52,516 nucleotides of DNA from Haliea sp. E1-2-M8. GTDB taxonomy: Bacteria > Pseudomonadota > Gammaproteobacteria > Pseudomonadales > Halieaceae. Under the pieces are notes generated by a model. It worked only from the letters and a program-made list of their open reading frames with translations. It was not told the DNA's origin and made no database searches. A program made the position numbers and the translations under genes. Within the stretch, counting starts at the first letter, position 1; each line of letters starts with the position of its first letter. The DNA lies in the NCBI RefSeq assembly GCF_030649675.1, contig NZ_JAUTDR010000021.1:21842-74357 (forward strand). The letters are read 5' to 3'. Shown here in pieces: positions 41,928 through 52,513 of this stretch.

Positions 41928-44900
41928 ATGAAGCTGAAGTTCAAAGTCCAGCCCTATCAGACCAGCGCGGTTGAGTCCGTCGTCGATTGCTTTTCTGGGC
42001 AGGTCAATACCTCTGGCATTGCATATCGGATTGATCCGGGTCGGGTCGTCAAGGGAAACACTATCGGCAGTACAGTAGTAACCGATACGGGTTTTAAAAA
42101 TTCCGATATCCAACTGACCGATACTCAACTCATCGAAAATATCCATGCCGTCCAGAGACGGCAGAATCTTCCGCTGTCAGACACGCTGGTGACCAGCGCA
42201 GGGTGCAAGGTTAACCTCGATATCGAAATGGAAACCGGCACCGGCAAGACCTACTGCTACATCAAGAGCATCTTTGAGATGAACAAGCGCTACGGTTGGA
42301 GCAAGTTCATCGTCGTGGTGCCCAGCATCGCCATCCGTGAAGGGGTATTCAAATCCCTGGATATTACCGCTGAACATTTCACCGAAAGCTACGGCAAGAA
42401 GGTCCGATGTTTTATCTACAACTCCAGGCAGTTACACCACCTGGAGAGCTTTTCATCGGATGCGGGCATCAACGTCATGGTCATCAACATCCAGGCCTTC
42501 AATGCCACGGGCAAGGATAACCGGCGCATCTATGATGAACTGGACGACTTCCAGTCGCGCCGACCCATCGATGTCATCAGCAGCAACCGGCCCATCGTGA
42601 TTCTGGACGAACCACAGAAAATGGAAGGCACAAAGACATTGGATGCGCTTTCCAAGTTCAAGCCGTTGATGATCCTGCGCTACTCGGCCACACATCGCAC
42701 CACTCACAACAAGATCCAACGTCTCGATGCCCTGGACGCCTATAACCAGAAGCTGGTGAAGAAGATTGCGGTACGCGGCATCGCCGTGAAAGGCCTGGCC
42801 GGAACCAATGCCTACCTCTATCTGGAATCCATCGAGATTTCCAAAAAAGCCCCGGTCGCCCGCATTGAGATGGAAGTGCGCCAGGGCAACGGCATCAAGC
42901 GTATCGTGAAGCGTCTGGAGAAAGGCAAGGACCTGTTTGTCGAGTCAAACGAACTCGACCAGTATCGCGGTTTTACCATCGCCCAGATCGACGCCAACAA
43001 CGACACAGTTGAGTTTACCAATGGTCAGGCGTTGACGGCCGGGGATGCAACCGGTGATGTGACCGAAGCGACAATGCGGAGAATCCAGATCCGCGAAGCC
43101 ATCAGGGCGCATCTGGAAAAGGAGCAGCGGCTCTTTGCACAGGGTATCAAAGTCCTCTCGCTTTTCTTTATCGACGAAGTGGTCAAGTACCGGGACTACA
43201 GTCAGCCCGATGAGCAAGGTGAGTATGGCCGAATCTTTGAAGAGGAATACGAGCAGCTCAAGGACGAGTACCTGGGCGAGTTGGCGCTCGACAACGAGCA
43301 CTACCGTAAGTATCTGGCCGACATACGCGTTGGGCGCACGCACAACGGTTACTTCGCGATTGACAAAAAAACAAAGAAGCTCACCGATCCAAGTTTTAAG
43401 ACGCGTGGTGAAGAGGCGGGACTGTCGGATGATGTCGATGCCTACGATTTGATTCTGAAAGACAAGGAACGGCTACTTTCCTTCGAGGAGCCTGTCCGCT
43501 TTATCTTCTCGCATTCGGCCCTGCGCGAAGGCTGGGACAATCCCAACGTTTTCGTTATGTGCATGCTCAAGCACAGTGACAACACGATTTCACGCCGTCA
43601 GGAGGTAGGTCGTGGGCTGCGATTGTCCGTTAATCAGCAGGGTGACCGTATGGACCACGCGGCCACGGTGCATGACATAAATGTGTTGACCGTCGTCGCG
43701 AGCGAGAGCTACAAGGATTTTGTGGCGAACTTGCAACGCGAGATCAGTGACGCTCTATCGGCACGACCGCGAAAGGCCGATGAGGTCTATTTCACTGGTA
43801 AGGTTATCTCGACTGAAACCGGGCCGCTGGAAATTACCGCAGGTCTAGCCAAGCAAATCTACAAATATCTGCTGAAAAACGATTACACAGACGACGCGGA
43901 CCAGGTGGCCGAAGCCTATCATGCTGCGAAAACCAGCGGCAGTCTGGCCGCTTTACCACCCGAACTTGCGCCGCATGCCGAGCATATCTTCAGGCTGATC
44001 GACAGCGTATTCAGCGAATCCCAGTTGCCCGATGTGGGTGACGATCGCAAGCCCAAGACCAATCCGCTGAACGCAAACTTCGAGAAGAGGGAGTTTAAGG
44101 AACTCTGGAACCGTATAAACCGGAAAGCGGTTTATCGTGTGGAGTTCGATTCTAATGAGCTCATCCGTAACAGCATTGGGGCAATGGACAATGAACTGAG
44201 GGTGACGCCCTTGCAATACACCATTCAGGGCGGTGAGCAAGTCGGACAAGTAACACATGATCAGGTTAAGGCAGGGCAAGGATTTGAGGTTCGTGAAACC
44301 GTTACGGAAGAGCACAAAGCTTCGATTCATTCCTCAGTCAATTACGATCTTCTAGGCAAGCTTGCAGAGAGCACGCAGCTAACCCGCCGAACCATAGCCG
44401 AAATGCTGAGTGGCATTCAACCGACCGTATTTAAGCAGTTCAAGCAGAACCCTGAACATTTTCTGGCAGAGGCCACTCGCCTGATCAACGAGCAAAAGGC
44501 GACCATCATCATCGAGCGACTGTCCTATGACGGTATCGCAGAGACTCACGATATCGACATCTTCACTGCTGGGCAGAGTAGTCAGGATTTTACCAAAGCC
44601 AGCGAAAAGCTCAGGAGCCATATTTACGACTATGTAATTACCGATTCCAAGGTCGAGCGTGAGTTTGTCAAAGAGTTGGATACCAGCGCCGAAGTAGTGG
44701 TGTACGCAAAGCTGCCCCGCGGATTTTTGATTCCGACTCCCGTCGGCGACTACAACCCGGATTGGGCCATTTCCTTCAAGGAAGGTTCCGTCAAGCACAT
44801 CTACTTCGTGGCCGAAACCAAAGGCTCCATGTCCACCATGGAGCTACGCGCCATCGAGCATACAAAAATTGAATGTGCCCGCAAATTCTTCACTGAGATC

Positions 44901-44996
44901 AACCGCAAGATTGATCCCGAACACGTGAGGTATGACGTGGTAACCAGCTATGGGAAATTGATGGAGATTGTAGGCATGGGAGCGACTACGACTTGA
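41928..44996 (+). CDS. res: type III restriction endonuclease subunit Res
   Basis: A 1022-residue ATP-dependent restriction subunit. The helicase part has motif I ETGTGKT (~102-108), DEPQ (~225, a DEAD-type motif II), SATHRTT and a motif [11 protein letters not shown]. The nuclease domain is near the C-terminus with Asp945 (NPDWAI) and ETKG (Glu963, Lys965), the PD-(D/E)XK signature. It works only in complex with Mod. The host would need another active Mod or the restored frame for the complex to assemble. It follows the Mod C-terminus by 12 bases. Confidence 0.93.
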   Translation: MKLKFKVQPYQTSAVESVVDCFSGQVNTSGIAYRIDPGRVVKGNTIGSTVVTDTGFKNSDIQLTDTQLIENIHAVQRRQNLPLSDTLVTSAGCKVNLDIEMETGTGKTYCYIKSIFEMNKRYGWSKFIVVVPSIAIREGVFKSLDITAEHFTESYGKKVRCFIYNSRQLHHLESFSSDAGINVMVINIQAFNATGKDNRRIYDELDDFQSRRPIDVISSNRPIVILDEPQKMEGTKTLDALSKFKPLMILRYSATHRTTHNKIQRLDALDAYNQKLVKKIAVRGIAVKGLAGTNAYLYLESIEISKKAPVARIEMEVRQGNGIKRIVKRLEKGKDLFVESNELDQYRGFTIAQIDANNDTVEFTNGQALTAGDATGDVTEATMRRIQIREAIRAHLEKEQRLFAQGIKVLSLFFIDEVVKYRDYSQPDEQGEYGRIFEEEYEQLKDEYLGELALDNEHYRKYLADIRVGRTHNGYFAIDKKTKKLTDPSFKTRGEEAGLSDDVDAYDLILKDKERLLSFEEPVRFIFSHSALREGWDNPNVFVMCMLKHSDNTISRRQEVGRGLRLSVNQQGDRMDHAATVHDINVLTVVASESYKDFVANLQREISDALSARPRKADEVYFTGKVISTETGPLEITAGLAKQIYKYLLKNDYTDDADQVAEAYHAAKTSGSLAALPPELAPHAEHIFRLIDSVFSESQLPDVGDDRKPKTNPLNANFEKREFKELWNRINRKAVYRVEFDSNELIRNSIGAMDNELRVTPLQYTIQGGEQVGQVTHDQVKAGQGFEVRETVTEEHKASIHSSVNYDLLGKLAESTQLTRRTIAEMLSGIQPTVFKQFKQNPEHFLAEATRLINEQKATIIIERLSYDGIAETHDIDIFTAGQSSQDFTKASEKLRSHIYDYVITDSKVEREFVKELDTSAEVVVYAKLPRGFLIPTPVGDYNPDWAISFKEGSVKHIYFVAETKGSMSTMELRAIEHTKIECARKFFTEINRKIDPEHVRYDVVTSYGKLMEIVGMGATTT

Positions 44997-45147
44997 TGGA
45001 GTCTTTGGCATTAAATTCCAAGCAGTCCTCCAAGCGGACTAAGTGTCTCCAAATCACTGCGACTCAACTCTTGGTGAGCGCCGTGCGATCAGACAGCATC
45101 GTTGCAGACTTTGCGTCACTCTAGCGGCAGGAATCTGAGGAGAAAAA
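44997..45147. other. spacer between res and ATPase gene
   Basis: 151 bases. A small hairpin AGTCC-TCCAAGC-GGACT is visible at about 45024-45040 but has no T-run. No gene seen. GAGGAG precedes the next ATG. Confidence 0.4.
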
Positions 45148-47334
45148 ATGATGATTCAGCTTAACGTCAATCTCAAAAACTGCTACGGCATCCAGTCGAT
45201 GGAGCATGTATTTGATTTCGGCATTGGTTCTAATACAGCCAAACCTAAGACCAAAGCCTATGCAGTCTACGCACCAAATGGACTGATGAAGTCTTCTTTC
45301 GCCAAGACCTTTGATGTTCTATCAAAAGATGAATCGCCAAAAGAGGAGCGTTACAACCGCCCTTCAACGTGCGTGGTCGAATCGGACGGAGTCGCCATTC
45401 CAAGGGAGACAATTTATGTCCTCAAAGCAGAAATTGACATCAGTGCAGACAGTCCGGCCATCACTGATATCCTTGTCAACCCAGAGAACAAGGCAAAATA
45501 TGATGAGCTGCTCGTCAGCCTTGATAAGTTGAAAAGCAAGCTATTCAATGCACTTCAGAAAGCATCAAAAATCAAGAAGGACGACATCGAACGAACAATC
45601 CTGAAAGATTGGAGTGAAACGGATTTTCCTACTTGCCTTGGCAAAATAAAAGCTATGGTTAGCGAAGATGATTTAACACCTTATGAATACGCAACTATTT
45701 TCGATCCTAAAGCGACCGACGTTTTGAAGAGTGAGGAATTCGTAACCAACGCCACCGAGTTCAACGAACGCTACCAAGATCTTTTTAACCAAGCTGGGAC
45801 GATTTATCAGAAAGGTGTATTCAACCCAACAAAGGCTGAAACATCCTTCTCGACCCTGAACAAGCAGGGGTTTTTTGCGGGCGGTCATCGCATTCACTTG
45901 AGAGGGGAGGCTTCATCAATTGACAAAGCGGAGCTGGATAAAAAATTGCAAGAAATCCACGCAAGCATAGATGGTGACGATGCGCTAAAGAAACTTCGCA
46001 CCAGTCTTGCAAAAAATGCGCAGACTCAGGCTTTGACAGACTTGATAGAACGCCTTTCTCCGAGTGAAATCGAGTTTTTCCTTGAAAAAATGAAGCCGGA
46101 AAATCATGCGCAGTTCCGCAAGGAGCTGTGGGTTTATTATGTGCAAAATAGCGCAGATACTACGCTTTATCTGGATTCATACACCGCAAGCAAAGACGAA
46201 ATCGAGAGCATTGAAGCTGCCGCTGCACAGGCCGCCCCAAGATGGGTGGAGACGGTCAGGCTTTTCAACGACCGTTTCGTGGATATGCCATTTACACTTT
46301 CTGTGGCCAATCAGACTCAAGCCGCTCTTGGCAAGGAAAATGCGCGACTCAAATTCACGTGCAATGACGGAGCTGATACGGTCGAATGGTCACGCGCTGA
46401 AATAAGAACCTTGAGCCAAGGCGAAAAAAGAGCGCTTTACCTTCTTAACTTTATTTTTGAGGTCGAAGCCCGCAAGCTCGCCAACCAGGAAACACTTTTC
46501 ATTATTGATGATGTTGCTGACTCCTTTGACTACAAAAACAAGCATGCCATCGTTCAATATCTAGATGATTTGAGTAAAACGGAGTTTTTTTACCAGATCA
46601 TACTAACCCATAATTTTGATTTTTTTAGAACTCTATGCTTGGCTTTCGTTCCCTATGATAGATGCCTCATGGCAAATCGTGGAAGTGGCTCTATAGGGCT
46701 TGCCAAAGCGGAGGGTATTAAAAACTACTTCATCGGAAAGTGGAAAGACAACGTAGCTGATAATGACTGTATTCTCTGCGCCACCATTCCTTTTACGAGA
46801 AATCTAATCGAATACACTAAGGGCGAGCAAGATCCTCATTACCTGAAGCTCACCAGCCTTCTTCATTGGAAGGATAATACAGAGCAAGTCACTGTTGGTG
46901 ATTATCTGGACATATACAATCGTCTTTTTGGCACAACGCACGACACCTGTAATACGCAGTCGGTAAAAGATCTTCTCTTCACGAAAGCCGGGGAAATATG
47001 TGTCCGTAATGCCCACGACGGCTTGAATCTGGAGGATAAAGTTTTACTTTCCATGGCGATACGTCTGCAGGCTGAGATCTTTGTGACCAAGGAATTGCGT
47101 GTGCTGAAAAACGACGCAACCTACTGGTGCCAAGCCAATAATCAGTTCGGTTCTCTTATGAAGGAGTACGCATCATTGGCGCCAGCTGCACCGGAAAGGC
47201 GAACTTTGGAGAAGGTGAGCATTACTGTTAGCTCTAACATTCATCTCAATTCATTCATGTACGAACCGATTCTGGATTTGACAGTGGATCATCTTGTTAA
47301 CCTTTATCAAGAAGTGCGTGATCTGCATGTATGA
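45148..47334 (+). CDS. PrrC/RloC-like AAA ATPase (AAA_13) with deviant Walker A
   Basis: A 728-residue ABC-type ATPase of the RloC/PrrC-like AAA_13 group. Walker A is YAPNGLMKSS (41-50) with Met47 in place of the usual Gly. Signature LSQGEKRALYLLN starts at ~422, Walker B FIIDDVADSFD is at ~452 and the H-switch is LTHNFDFF. A coiled-coil region lies at ~150-330. After the ATPase a CILC pair (Cys541/544) and PFTRNLIEY occur. An anticodon-nuclease site (Arg-Glu-His of PrrC) could not be assigned. It probably senses DNA-end or restriction-complex state, as PrrC does for type I enzymes. GC is about 43% in sampled lines, lower than neighbouring transfer genes. Confidence 0.75.
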   Translation: MMIQLNVNLKNCYGIQSMEHVFDFGIGSNTAKPKTKAYAVYAPNGLMKSSFAKTFDVLSKDESPKEERYNRPSTCVVESDGVAIPRETIYVLKAEIDISADSPAITDILVNPENKAKYDELLVSLDKLKSKLFNALQKASKIKKDDIERTILKDWSETDFPTCLGKIKAMVSEDDLTPYEYATIFDPKATDVLKSEEFVTNATEFNERYQDLFNQAGTIYQKGVFNPTKAETSFSTLNKQGFFAGGHRIHLRGEASSIDKAELDKKLQEIHASIDGDDALKKLRTSLAKNAQTQALTDLIERLSPSEIEFFLEKMKPENHAQFRKELWVYYVQNSADTTLYLDSYTASKDEIESIEAAAAQAAPRWVETVRLFNDRFVDMPFTLSVANQTQAALGKENARLKFTCNDGADTVEWSRAEIRTLSQGEKRALYLLNFIFEVEARKLANQETLFIIDDVADSFDYKNKHAIVQYLDDLSKTEFFYQIILTHNFDFFRTLCLAFVPYDRCLMANRGSGSIGLAKAEGIKNYFIGKWKDNVADNDCILCATIPFTRNLIEYTKGEQDPHYLKLTSLLHWKDNTEQVTVGDYLDIYNRLFGTTHDTCNTQSVKDLLFTKAGEICVRNAHDGLNLEDKVLLSMAIRLQAEIFVTKELRVLKNDATYWCQANNQFGSLMKEYASLAPAAPERRTLEKVSITVSSNIHLNSFMYEPILDLTVDHLVNLYQEVRDLHV

Positions 47335-47394
47335 ATACAGGTGATAGCTTATAAATATTCTCCGCACTTCTGAAAGACAACTGGAAAGATCTTG

Positions 47395-48675
47395 ATGAAA
47401 AATGAATCATTATTTCGCTTTGTTCACGCAGCAGACATCCATCTCGACAGTGCTCTGCACGGATTAGAACGATACGTGGGGGCCCCTGTAGAGGAAATCC
47501 GCAGTGCCACGCGCCGTGCCTTCGACAACTTGATTGAGCTGGCGATTGATGAGCAGGTGGCATTCGTGTTACTGGTCGGGGATCTGTATGACGGGGACTG
47601 GAAAGACTACAACACCGGGCTCTATTTTGTTGAGCGCATGGGAAGGCTACGCGACGCCAGTATCCGTGTCTTTATCGTGGCTGGCAACCATGACGCAGCC
47701 AGCCAGATTACAAAGCACCTTCGCTTGCCGGACAACGTTACTCTATTTTCAACTAGGAAGCCTGAACGGGTTGTCCTGGACGACCTGGGTGTGAGCATTT
47801 GCGGACAGGGTTTCGCAACAAGGGCAGTCACGGACGATATTTCACAAGGCTACCCGCAGGGTGATCCACAACTCCTGAATATCGGCTTGCTGCATACCTG
47901 CCTTGACGGTAAGCCAGGCCATGAGCCCTATGCGCCCTGTACGGTTGATGGGCTGCGCTCTAAAGGATACCAGTACTGGGCGTTGGGCCATGTTCATAAA
48001 CGCGAAGAGGTGAGCAGGGACCCATGGATTGTATTTCCAGGCAATATCCAGGGAAGACATATTCGTGAGATAGGGCCAAAGGGCTGTACTTTGGTCACGG
48101 TGGATGGTGGAGAGATTGTGGCGGTAGAACACCGCGACCTTGATGTAATGCGTTGGTCTATTTGCGAGCTTGATGTCTCTGCTACAGAGACGGTCGATGA
48201 CATCTATGAGCAAGTGCGAGAGGGGCTGCAGTTGGCATTGGATGCCGCTGAGGGGCGGCCAGTGGCTGTGCGCCTGGTTCTGCACGGGGATTGCTCTGCA
48301 CACGTTAAGTTGCATACTGATCGTGAACGCTGGATCCAGGAATATCGAGCCTTGGCAACCGGACTCGGCGGTGCCGGTATCTGGTTAGAGAAGATTTCCA
48401 TCAAGACGAAGCCCGCCATTTCTACGGATGAAGTTCTTGAGCGTGATGATGCATTGAGTGGCCTGCTGCGTGCCATCCACGACATGGAACTGGACTCCTC
48501 GGTTCTGGACGAACTGGCAGATGAAATGTCCGTGCTTCGTCAGAAACTCCCCACGGAACTGCTGGCTGGCGATGACCCCTTTGATCCAGCTAATCCGGAA
48601 TTCCTCAAAGAGACGTTGGCGGATATCAAGGAGCTTCTCGTCAATCGCTTGCTGTCCACGGAAAATAGGTCATGA
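47395..48675 (+). CDS. YhaO/SbcD-like metallophosphoesterase (DNA repair exonuclease)
   Basis: A 426-residue calcineurin-type phosphoesterase. All metal-binding motifs are present: DIHLD (Asp, His), GDLYDGD, GNHD, LLHTCLDG (His) and GHVH. The C-terminal ~170 residues are a capping region for the partner ATPase. It resembles YhaO more than SbcD in length and motif spacing. The ATG at 47395 (after GGAAAG) is preferred; a TTG just before it is in frame. The stop overlaps the next gene (ATGA), so the two form a Mre11-Rad50-like pair. Confidence 0.88.
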   Translation: MKNESLFRFVHAADIHLDSALHGLERYVGAPVEEIRSATRRAFDNLIELAIDEQVAFVLLVGDLYDGDWKDYNTGLYFVERMGRLRDASIRVFIVAGNHDAASQITKHLRLPDNVTLFSTRKPERVVLDDLGVSICGQGFATRAVTDDISQGYPQGDPQLLNIGLLHTCLDGKPGHEPYAPCTVDGLRSKGYQYWALGHVHKREEVSRDPWIVFPGNIQGRHIREIGPKGCTLVTVDGGEIVAVEHRDLDVMRWSICELDVSATETVDDIYEQVREGLQLALDAAEGRPVAVRLVLHGDCSAHVKLHTDRERWIQEYRALATGLGGAGIWLEKISIKTKPAISTDEVLERDDALSGLLRAIHDMELDSSVLDELADEMSVLRQKLPTELLAGDDPFDPANPEFLKETLADIKELLVNRLLSTENRS

Positions 48676-51600
48676 GGATTCAGACAGTGAATCTGACAGC
48701 ATTCGGGCCTTTTACTGAGCGGGAGCTGGTGTTTGACGAGGTGGGGTTACATATCGTCTATGGCCCTAACGAGGCGGGAAAGAGCTCGGCTCTGCGCGGT
48801 TTAAAAGCTCTGCTTTATGGTATTGATGAGCGTACGCTTGATAACTTCATTCACGCCAATGATAAGCTCCGTATCCACGGCCATTTACGGAATAATGATG
48901 ATCGTGAGCTCACTTTCGGCCGACGCAAAGGCCGGAAAAATACCTTGTTGTCTCCCGATGGTGAAGCGCTTGATGAACAGGCACTGGCGCCTTTTCTCCA
49001 GGGCGTCACACCGGAACTCTTCGAATCGCTTTTCGGGATTGATCATCAGGCATTGGTGCAGGGAGGGAATGAGATCCTTGAGCAGAAAGGAGAGGTCGGT
49101 CAGGCACTGTTCTCCGCGTCGCTTGGTAGTCACGCACTGCACGCCGTACTTGGAGAATTGGATGATTCGGCGAAAAATCTTTTTCTTCCCGCAGGTTCAA
49201 AGCCGATCATTAACTCAGCCATTCGAACACATACGGATCTGAGGGCTGAGATTAGAAAGTGCTCGCTCTCGTCCAGAGAGTGGGATGAGCATCGTCGTGC
49301 ATTGGGACGTACAGAGGAAGAGCTGAAGAGAATTCAGGCTGAACTGGCAGACAACCGGACAGAGATCAATCGTTTACAGCGTATCCAGCGCGTTTTACCG
49401 AAACTCTCAAGGCGACGTGAGCTTTTTCAGGAGCTGGAATTGCTGGGCGAAGTTGTCGTCCTTCACGATGACTTTTCTGGACGTCGTCGGACGGCAGTCA
49501 ATGCGTTGGAGACAGCTCAAGCCATCGTGGGCAAGGCAACTCCTCGCCTCGAAGGATTACAACAGCAATTTGCAGGGTTATCCACCAATCAGGCATTGCT
49601 GGAACAGGCAGAGAATATTGAAGATCTTCATGCGCGCTTGGGTGGTCATCGAAAAGCACAGCAAGACCGACCGCATCTTGAAGCAGAAACCAAGCAGTTA
49701 TTGGCGGATGCTGAGTCAATACTCAAAGAGAATCGCCCTGATCTCGAACTCAAGGACATTGAGCAATTACGTCCCGTAGTGGCAAAACGGCAGCCTATTG
49801 CCAGTTTGGGCAATAAAGAAGCCGTCCTGAATGCTCGGGCAGAACAGGCCGAGATCAGTCTGCGCGAGACAGAAAGGCGCCTGCAGGCCGCCCGCAAGGA
49901 ACGTGACGAAATCGCCGAATCAGGTTCTACGGATACATTGCACCGGGCAGTAACCGCCGCAAGAAAACAAGGGGAGTTAGACGCATCGATCCAGTCCACT
50001 CAGAGTCAACTCGCAGGCCAGCAAGCAGAATGTGTTGCCGACCTTTCAAGACTCACGCTTTGGCAAGGTGAGTTGGATGAAATGGCTCGCTTGGCGTTAC
50101 CCAACCGGGAAAGCATCCATCAATTTGAAGAGCGCTACGCTGATCTCTCAAAACGTATTCAACGGCTTGAAGAAAAAAAGGACGAGCTAATCGATGCTTT
50201 GCAGGATACATCGCAGAGGCTCGATGAAATCGAGCGAGTCGGAGAGGTGCCGACGGAGGTTGCTCTCAAACAAGCTCGATCAGAACGAGATACGGTCTGG
50301 CAGTTGCTGCGTCGCCAGTGGATAGGTAGTGAAGACGTATCAGTCGAAGCGAGTGAATACCAGAGTGAAGGCACATTGCCTGATGCCTTCGAAAATCGCC
50401 TTGCAAGCGCCGATGAGGTCTCTGATCGGCTGCGCCGTGAAGCAGACCGGGTTCATGCACTGGCAAGCCTTCAGGCCAAGCAGGAGGGAGGGCAACAGCA
50501 AGCTCAGAAGTTAGCCGAGCAGCTTGAGGCAACAGGCGCTGAAAAAGCTCAACTGGATTCGGATTGGCAGGAATTGTGGGCACCCTGTGAAATTGATCCA
50601 CGCACTCCGCGAGAGATGAGAGCCTGGCTGGATGCCTTTGAAAAACTTCGTGATCAGGTGGTGCAGCTTAACCTGTTGCGCCAAAAAGCGACTGAGCTTG
50701 AGCAGAATCGTAGCATGCACCTCCAGAGACTTAATGCACAACTGATACAACTGGAAAGCGCGGCGTCTACATCAAACGAGCTTGAAATCGTACTCCTGGA
50801 ATGCGAGGCGTTAGCCGGTCAGCTTGATGAAGCCAAACGCAAACGGGATTCATTGAGTAAGGAAGTTAAGGATCGGAAATCTGACGTTGAATCATTGAAT
50901 GAAGAGCATCGATTGGCAACAGAGGTACTCGAAGCATGGAAGGCACAGTGGGCAGCGCAGATGCAGAGTATTGGTTTGCGAAGCGAGACATCACCATCGG
51001 AGGTTGATGATTTCTTTGAAAATCTCAGAGCATTGTTTTCGAAGCTGGGGGAAGTGGAGAAATTGCGGATAAGGATCAGTGCCATCGACGATGATGCAGC
51101 CGCATTCCGAGCCCAGGTGGAGGCTATAGTAGCCACTATTGCCCCCGAAATGGGTGAGTTGCCAGCCGATGATGCGGTTGTGCGCCTCAACGCACTACTC
51201 TCTGAAAACCGATCAAGGCAGACAAAGCGGCAACAGATTGAAGAACAGATCGAACAGGCAACGCAGGAGATACAGGATTCGAACGCCTCCATAAAGACCA
51301 TGACGGATCGTCTGGATACATTATGTGTGGAAGCAAAATGTGAGAGCCACGATCAACTTGAGGAGGCGGAACGCCGTTCGGCAGATTATCTTCGCATCAA
51401 GGCGGCAATTGATTCGATAGAGCAGGAGATCCTAGATGCCGGTGAGGGCAGTACCATTGCGGAGTTGGAAGCTCAAGCGGAGGGCATCGATCCGGATAGT
51501 TTGCCGGGACGAATCACAGAATTGAACAATAAGATTGAGGATCAACTCGAACCCAAACGCACTGAGCTCGCATCGGCAAAGGGGCGTGAAGAAAAGGAAC

Positions 51601-52160
51601 TGGAACTTATGGATGGCAGTGATCAGGCAGCCACGCTCGCCGATCAGGCCCAGGCCACGCTTGCAGGTATTCGCTCAGACGCTGAGCGCTATATTCAGGT
51701 GAAGTTGGCTGGCAAGATATTGCGTGATCAGATTGAGCGTTATCGCCAGGAGAACCAAGGACCGCTGGTCAAGCGCGCCAGCGAACATTTCTCAGCACTG
51801 ACAATTGGTTCGTTCGATGGCCTCATGACTGATTTCAATGAAAGAGATGAACCTATCCTTGCTGGCATTCGTCCAGGGGGAGAGCGTGTGACTGTGGAAG
51901 GCATGAGCTCAGGGACGCGGGACCAGCTCTACCTGGCGTTGCGTCTCGCGTCTTTAGAGAAGTACATGGAATCGTCCGAACCGATGCCTTTCATTGTGGA
52001 TGACATACTTGTGGACTTTGATGACGCTCGTTCACAAGCCGCATTGCATGCACTCGCTGAATTATCTGAGAGGACACAAGTCATTCTGTTTACGCATCAT
52101 TCGCGGGTTGTTGAGCAGTCGAAGAAAGTGAACGGGTCAGTCCAGGTACAAGAATTGTAG
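48672..52160 (+). CDS. YhaN/SbcC-like SMC-type ATPase
   Basis: A 1162-residue Rad50-like ATPase. Walker A is GPNEAGKSSAL (31-41). Long coiled coils extend from ~190 to ~1030. The C-terminal cassette has signature SSGTRDQLYLALRL (~1079), Walker B FIVDDILVDFDD (~1108) and an H-switch FTHH. No zinc-hook CxxC is visible mid-coil, unlike SbcC; YhaN-type proteins lack it. It pairs with the upstream metallophosphoesterase to make an end-processing nuclease. In this island it could act on phage DNA or on ends made by Res. Confidence 0.88.
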   Translation: MRIQTVNLTAFGPFTERELVFDEVGLHIVYGPNEAGKSSALRGLKALLYGIDERTLDNFIHANDKLRIHGHLRNNDDRELTFGRRKGRKNTLLSPDGEALDEQALAPFLQGVTPELFESLFGIDHQALVQGGNEILEQKGEVGQALFSASLGSHALHAVLGELDDSAKNLFLPAGSKPIINSAIRTHTDLRAEIRKCSLSSREWDEHRRALGRTEEELKRIQAELADNRTEINRLQRIQRVLPKLSRRRELFQELELLGEVVVLHDDFSGRRRTAVNALETAQAIVGKATPRLEGLQQQFAGLSTNQALLEQAENIEDLHARLGGHRKAQQDRPHLEAETKQLLADAESILKENRPDLELKDIEQLRPVVAKRQPIASLGNKEAVLNARAEQAEISLRETERRLQAARKERDEIAESGSTDTLHRAVTAARKQGELDASIQSTQSQLAGQQAECVADLSRLTLWQGELDEMARLALPNRESIHQFEERYADLSKRIQRLEEKKDELIDALQDTSQRLDEIERVGEVPTEVALKQARSERDTVWQLLRRQWIGSEDVSVEASEYQSEGTLPDAFENRLASADEVSDRLRREADRVHALASLQAKQEGGQQQAQKLAEQLEATGAEKAQLDSDWQELWAPCEIDPRTPREMRAWLDAFEKLRDQVVQLNLLRQKATELEQNRSMHLQRLNAQLIQLESAASTSNELEIVLLECEALAGQLDEAKRKRDSLSKEVKDRKSDVESLNEEHRLATEVLEAWKAQWAAQMQSIGLRSETSPSEVDDFFENLRALFSKLGEVEKLRIRISAIDDDAAAFRAQVEAIVATIAPEMGELPADDAVVRLNALLSENRSRQTKRQQIEEQIEQATQEIQDSNASIKTMTDRLDTLCVEAKCESHDQLEEAERRSADYLRIKAAIDSIEQEILDAGEGSTIAELEAQAEGIDPDSLPGRITELNNKIEDQLEPKRTELASAKGREEKELELMDGSDQAATLADQAQATLAGIRSDAERYIQVKLAGKILRDQIERYRQENQGPLVKRASEHFSALTIGSFDGLMTDFNERDEPILAGIRPGGERVTVEGMSSGTRDQLYLALRLASLEKYMESSEPMPFIVDDILVDFDDARSQAALHALAELSERTQVILFTHHSRVVEQSKKVNGSVQVQEL

Positions 52161-52183
52161 AGAGAGAAGACGGCAGATTTCAT

Positions 52184-52513
52184 ATGGCAGCTCAAAAAAG
52201 CTATAACTGGACCTTCCCCGCACGCTTCCGCGCAGACGTCTACAGCTGGAAATCCTCCAGATTGGCTTGCCAGCGACTTCGCGAAGCCGTTTTCGAAATA
52301 AAGAAGGTGGCGAAGAAAGAACCTGATCTGGCTGCAGAAGGTGCCGTTCGCCTGATCGAAAGGCTCTGGCCTGCGCTGGAGCATGTGGACAGCTCCAGCG
52401 GCGCCCTGGGTTCTGCAGTGAACAAAGCACCCGACCAACTGCTTCCCCCCTCTGTCAGGATAGATGTCGTGTCCATTTTGCACTCTAAATCTCAAGGAGG
52501 GGGCGGTCAGTGA
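52184..52513 (+). pseudogene. 5' part of DUF6880-like gene, truncated
   Basis: 109 codons. The first ~88 residues (RFRADVYSWKSSRLACQRLREA, part; VDSSSGALGSAVNKA) look like the N-terminus of the DUF6880 family, which are normally several hundred residues. Homology stops near 52450, and the frame then ends at 52511-52513. TGTCAGGATAGATG at 52453 onward could be an insertion-sequence end (IS21-type elements begin TGT). The rest of the element would be beyond the window. This is an inference. Confidence 0.6.

Noticed and set aside
46990-47060. HEPN RNase motif in the AAA_13 protein (VRNAHDG)
   Set aside because: The R-to-H spacing does not match R-x4-6-H.
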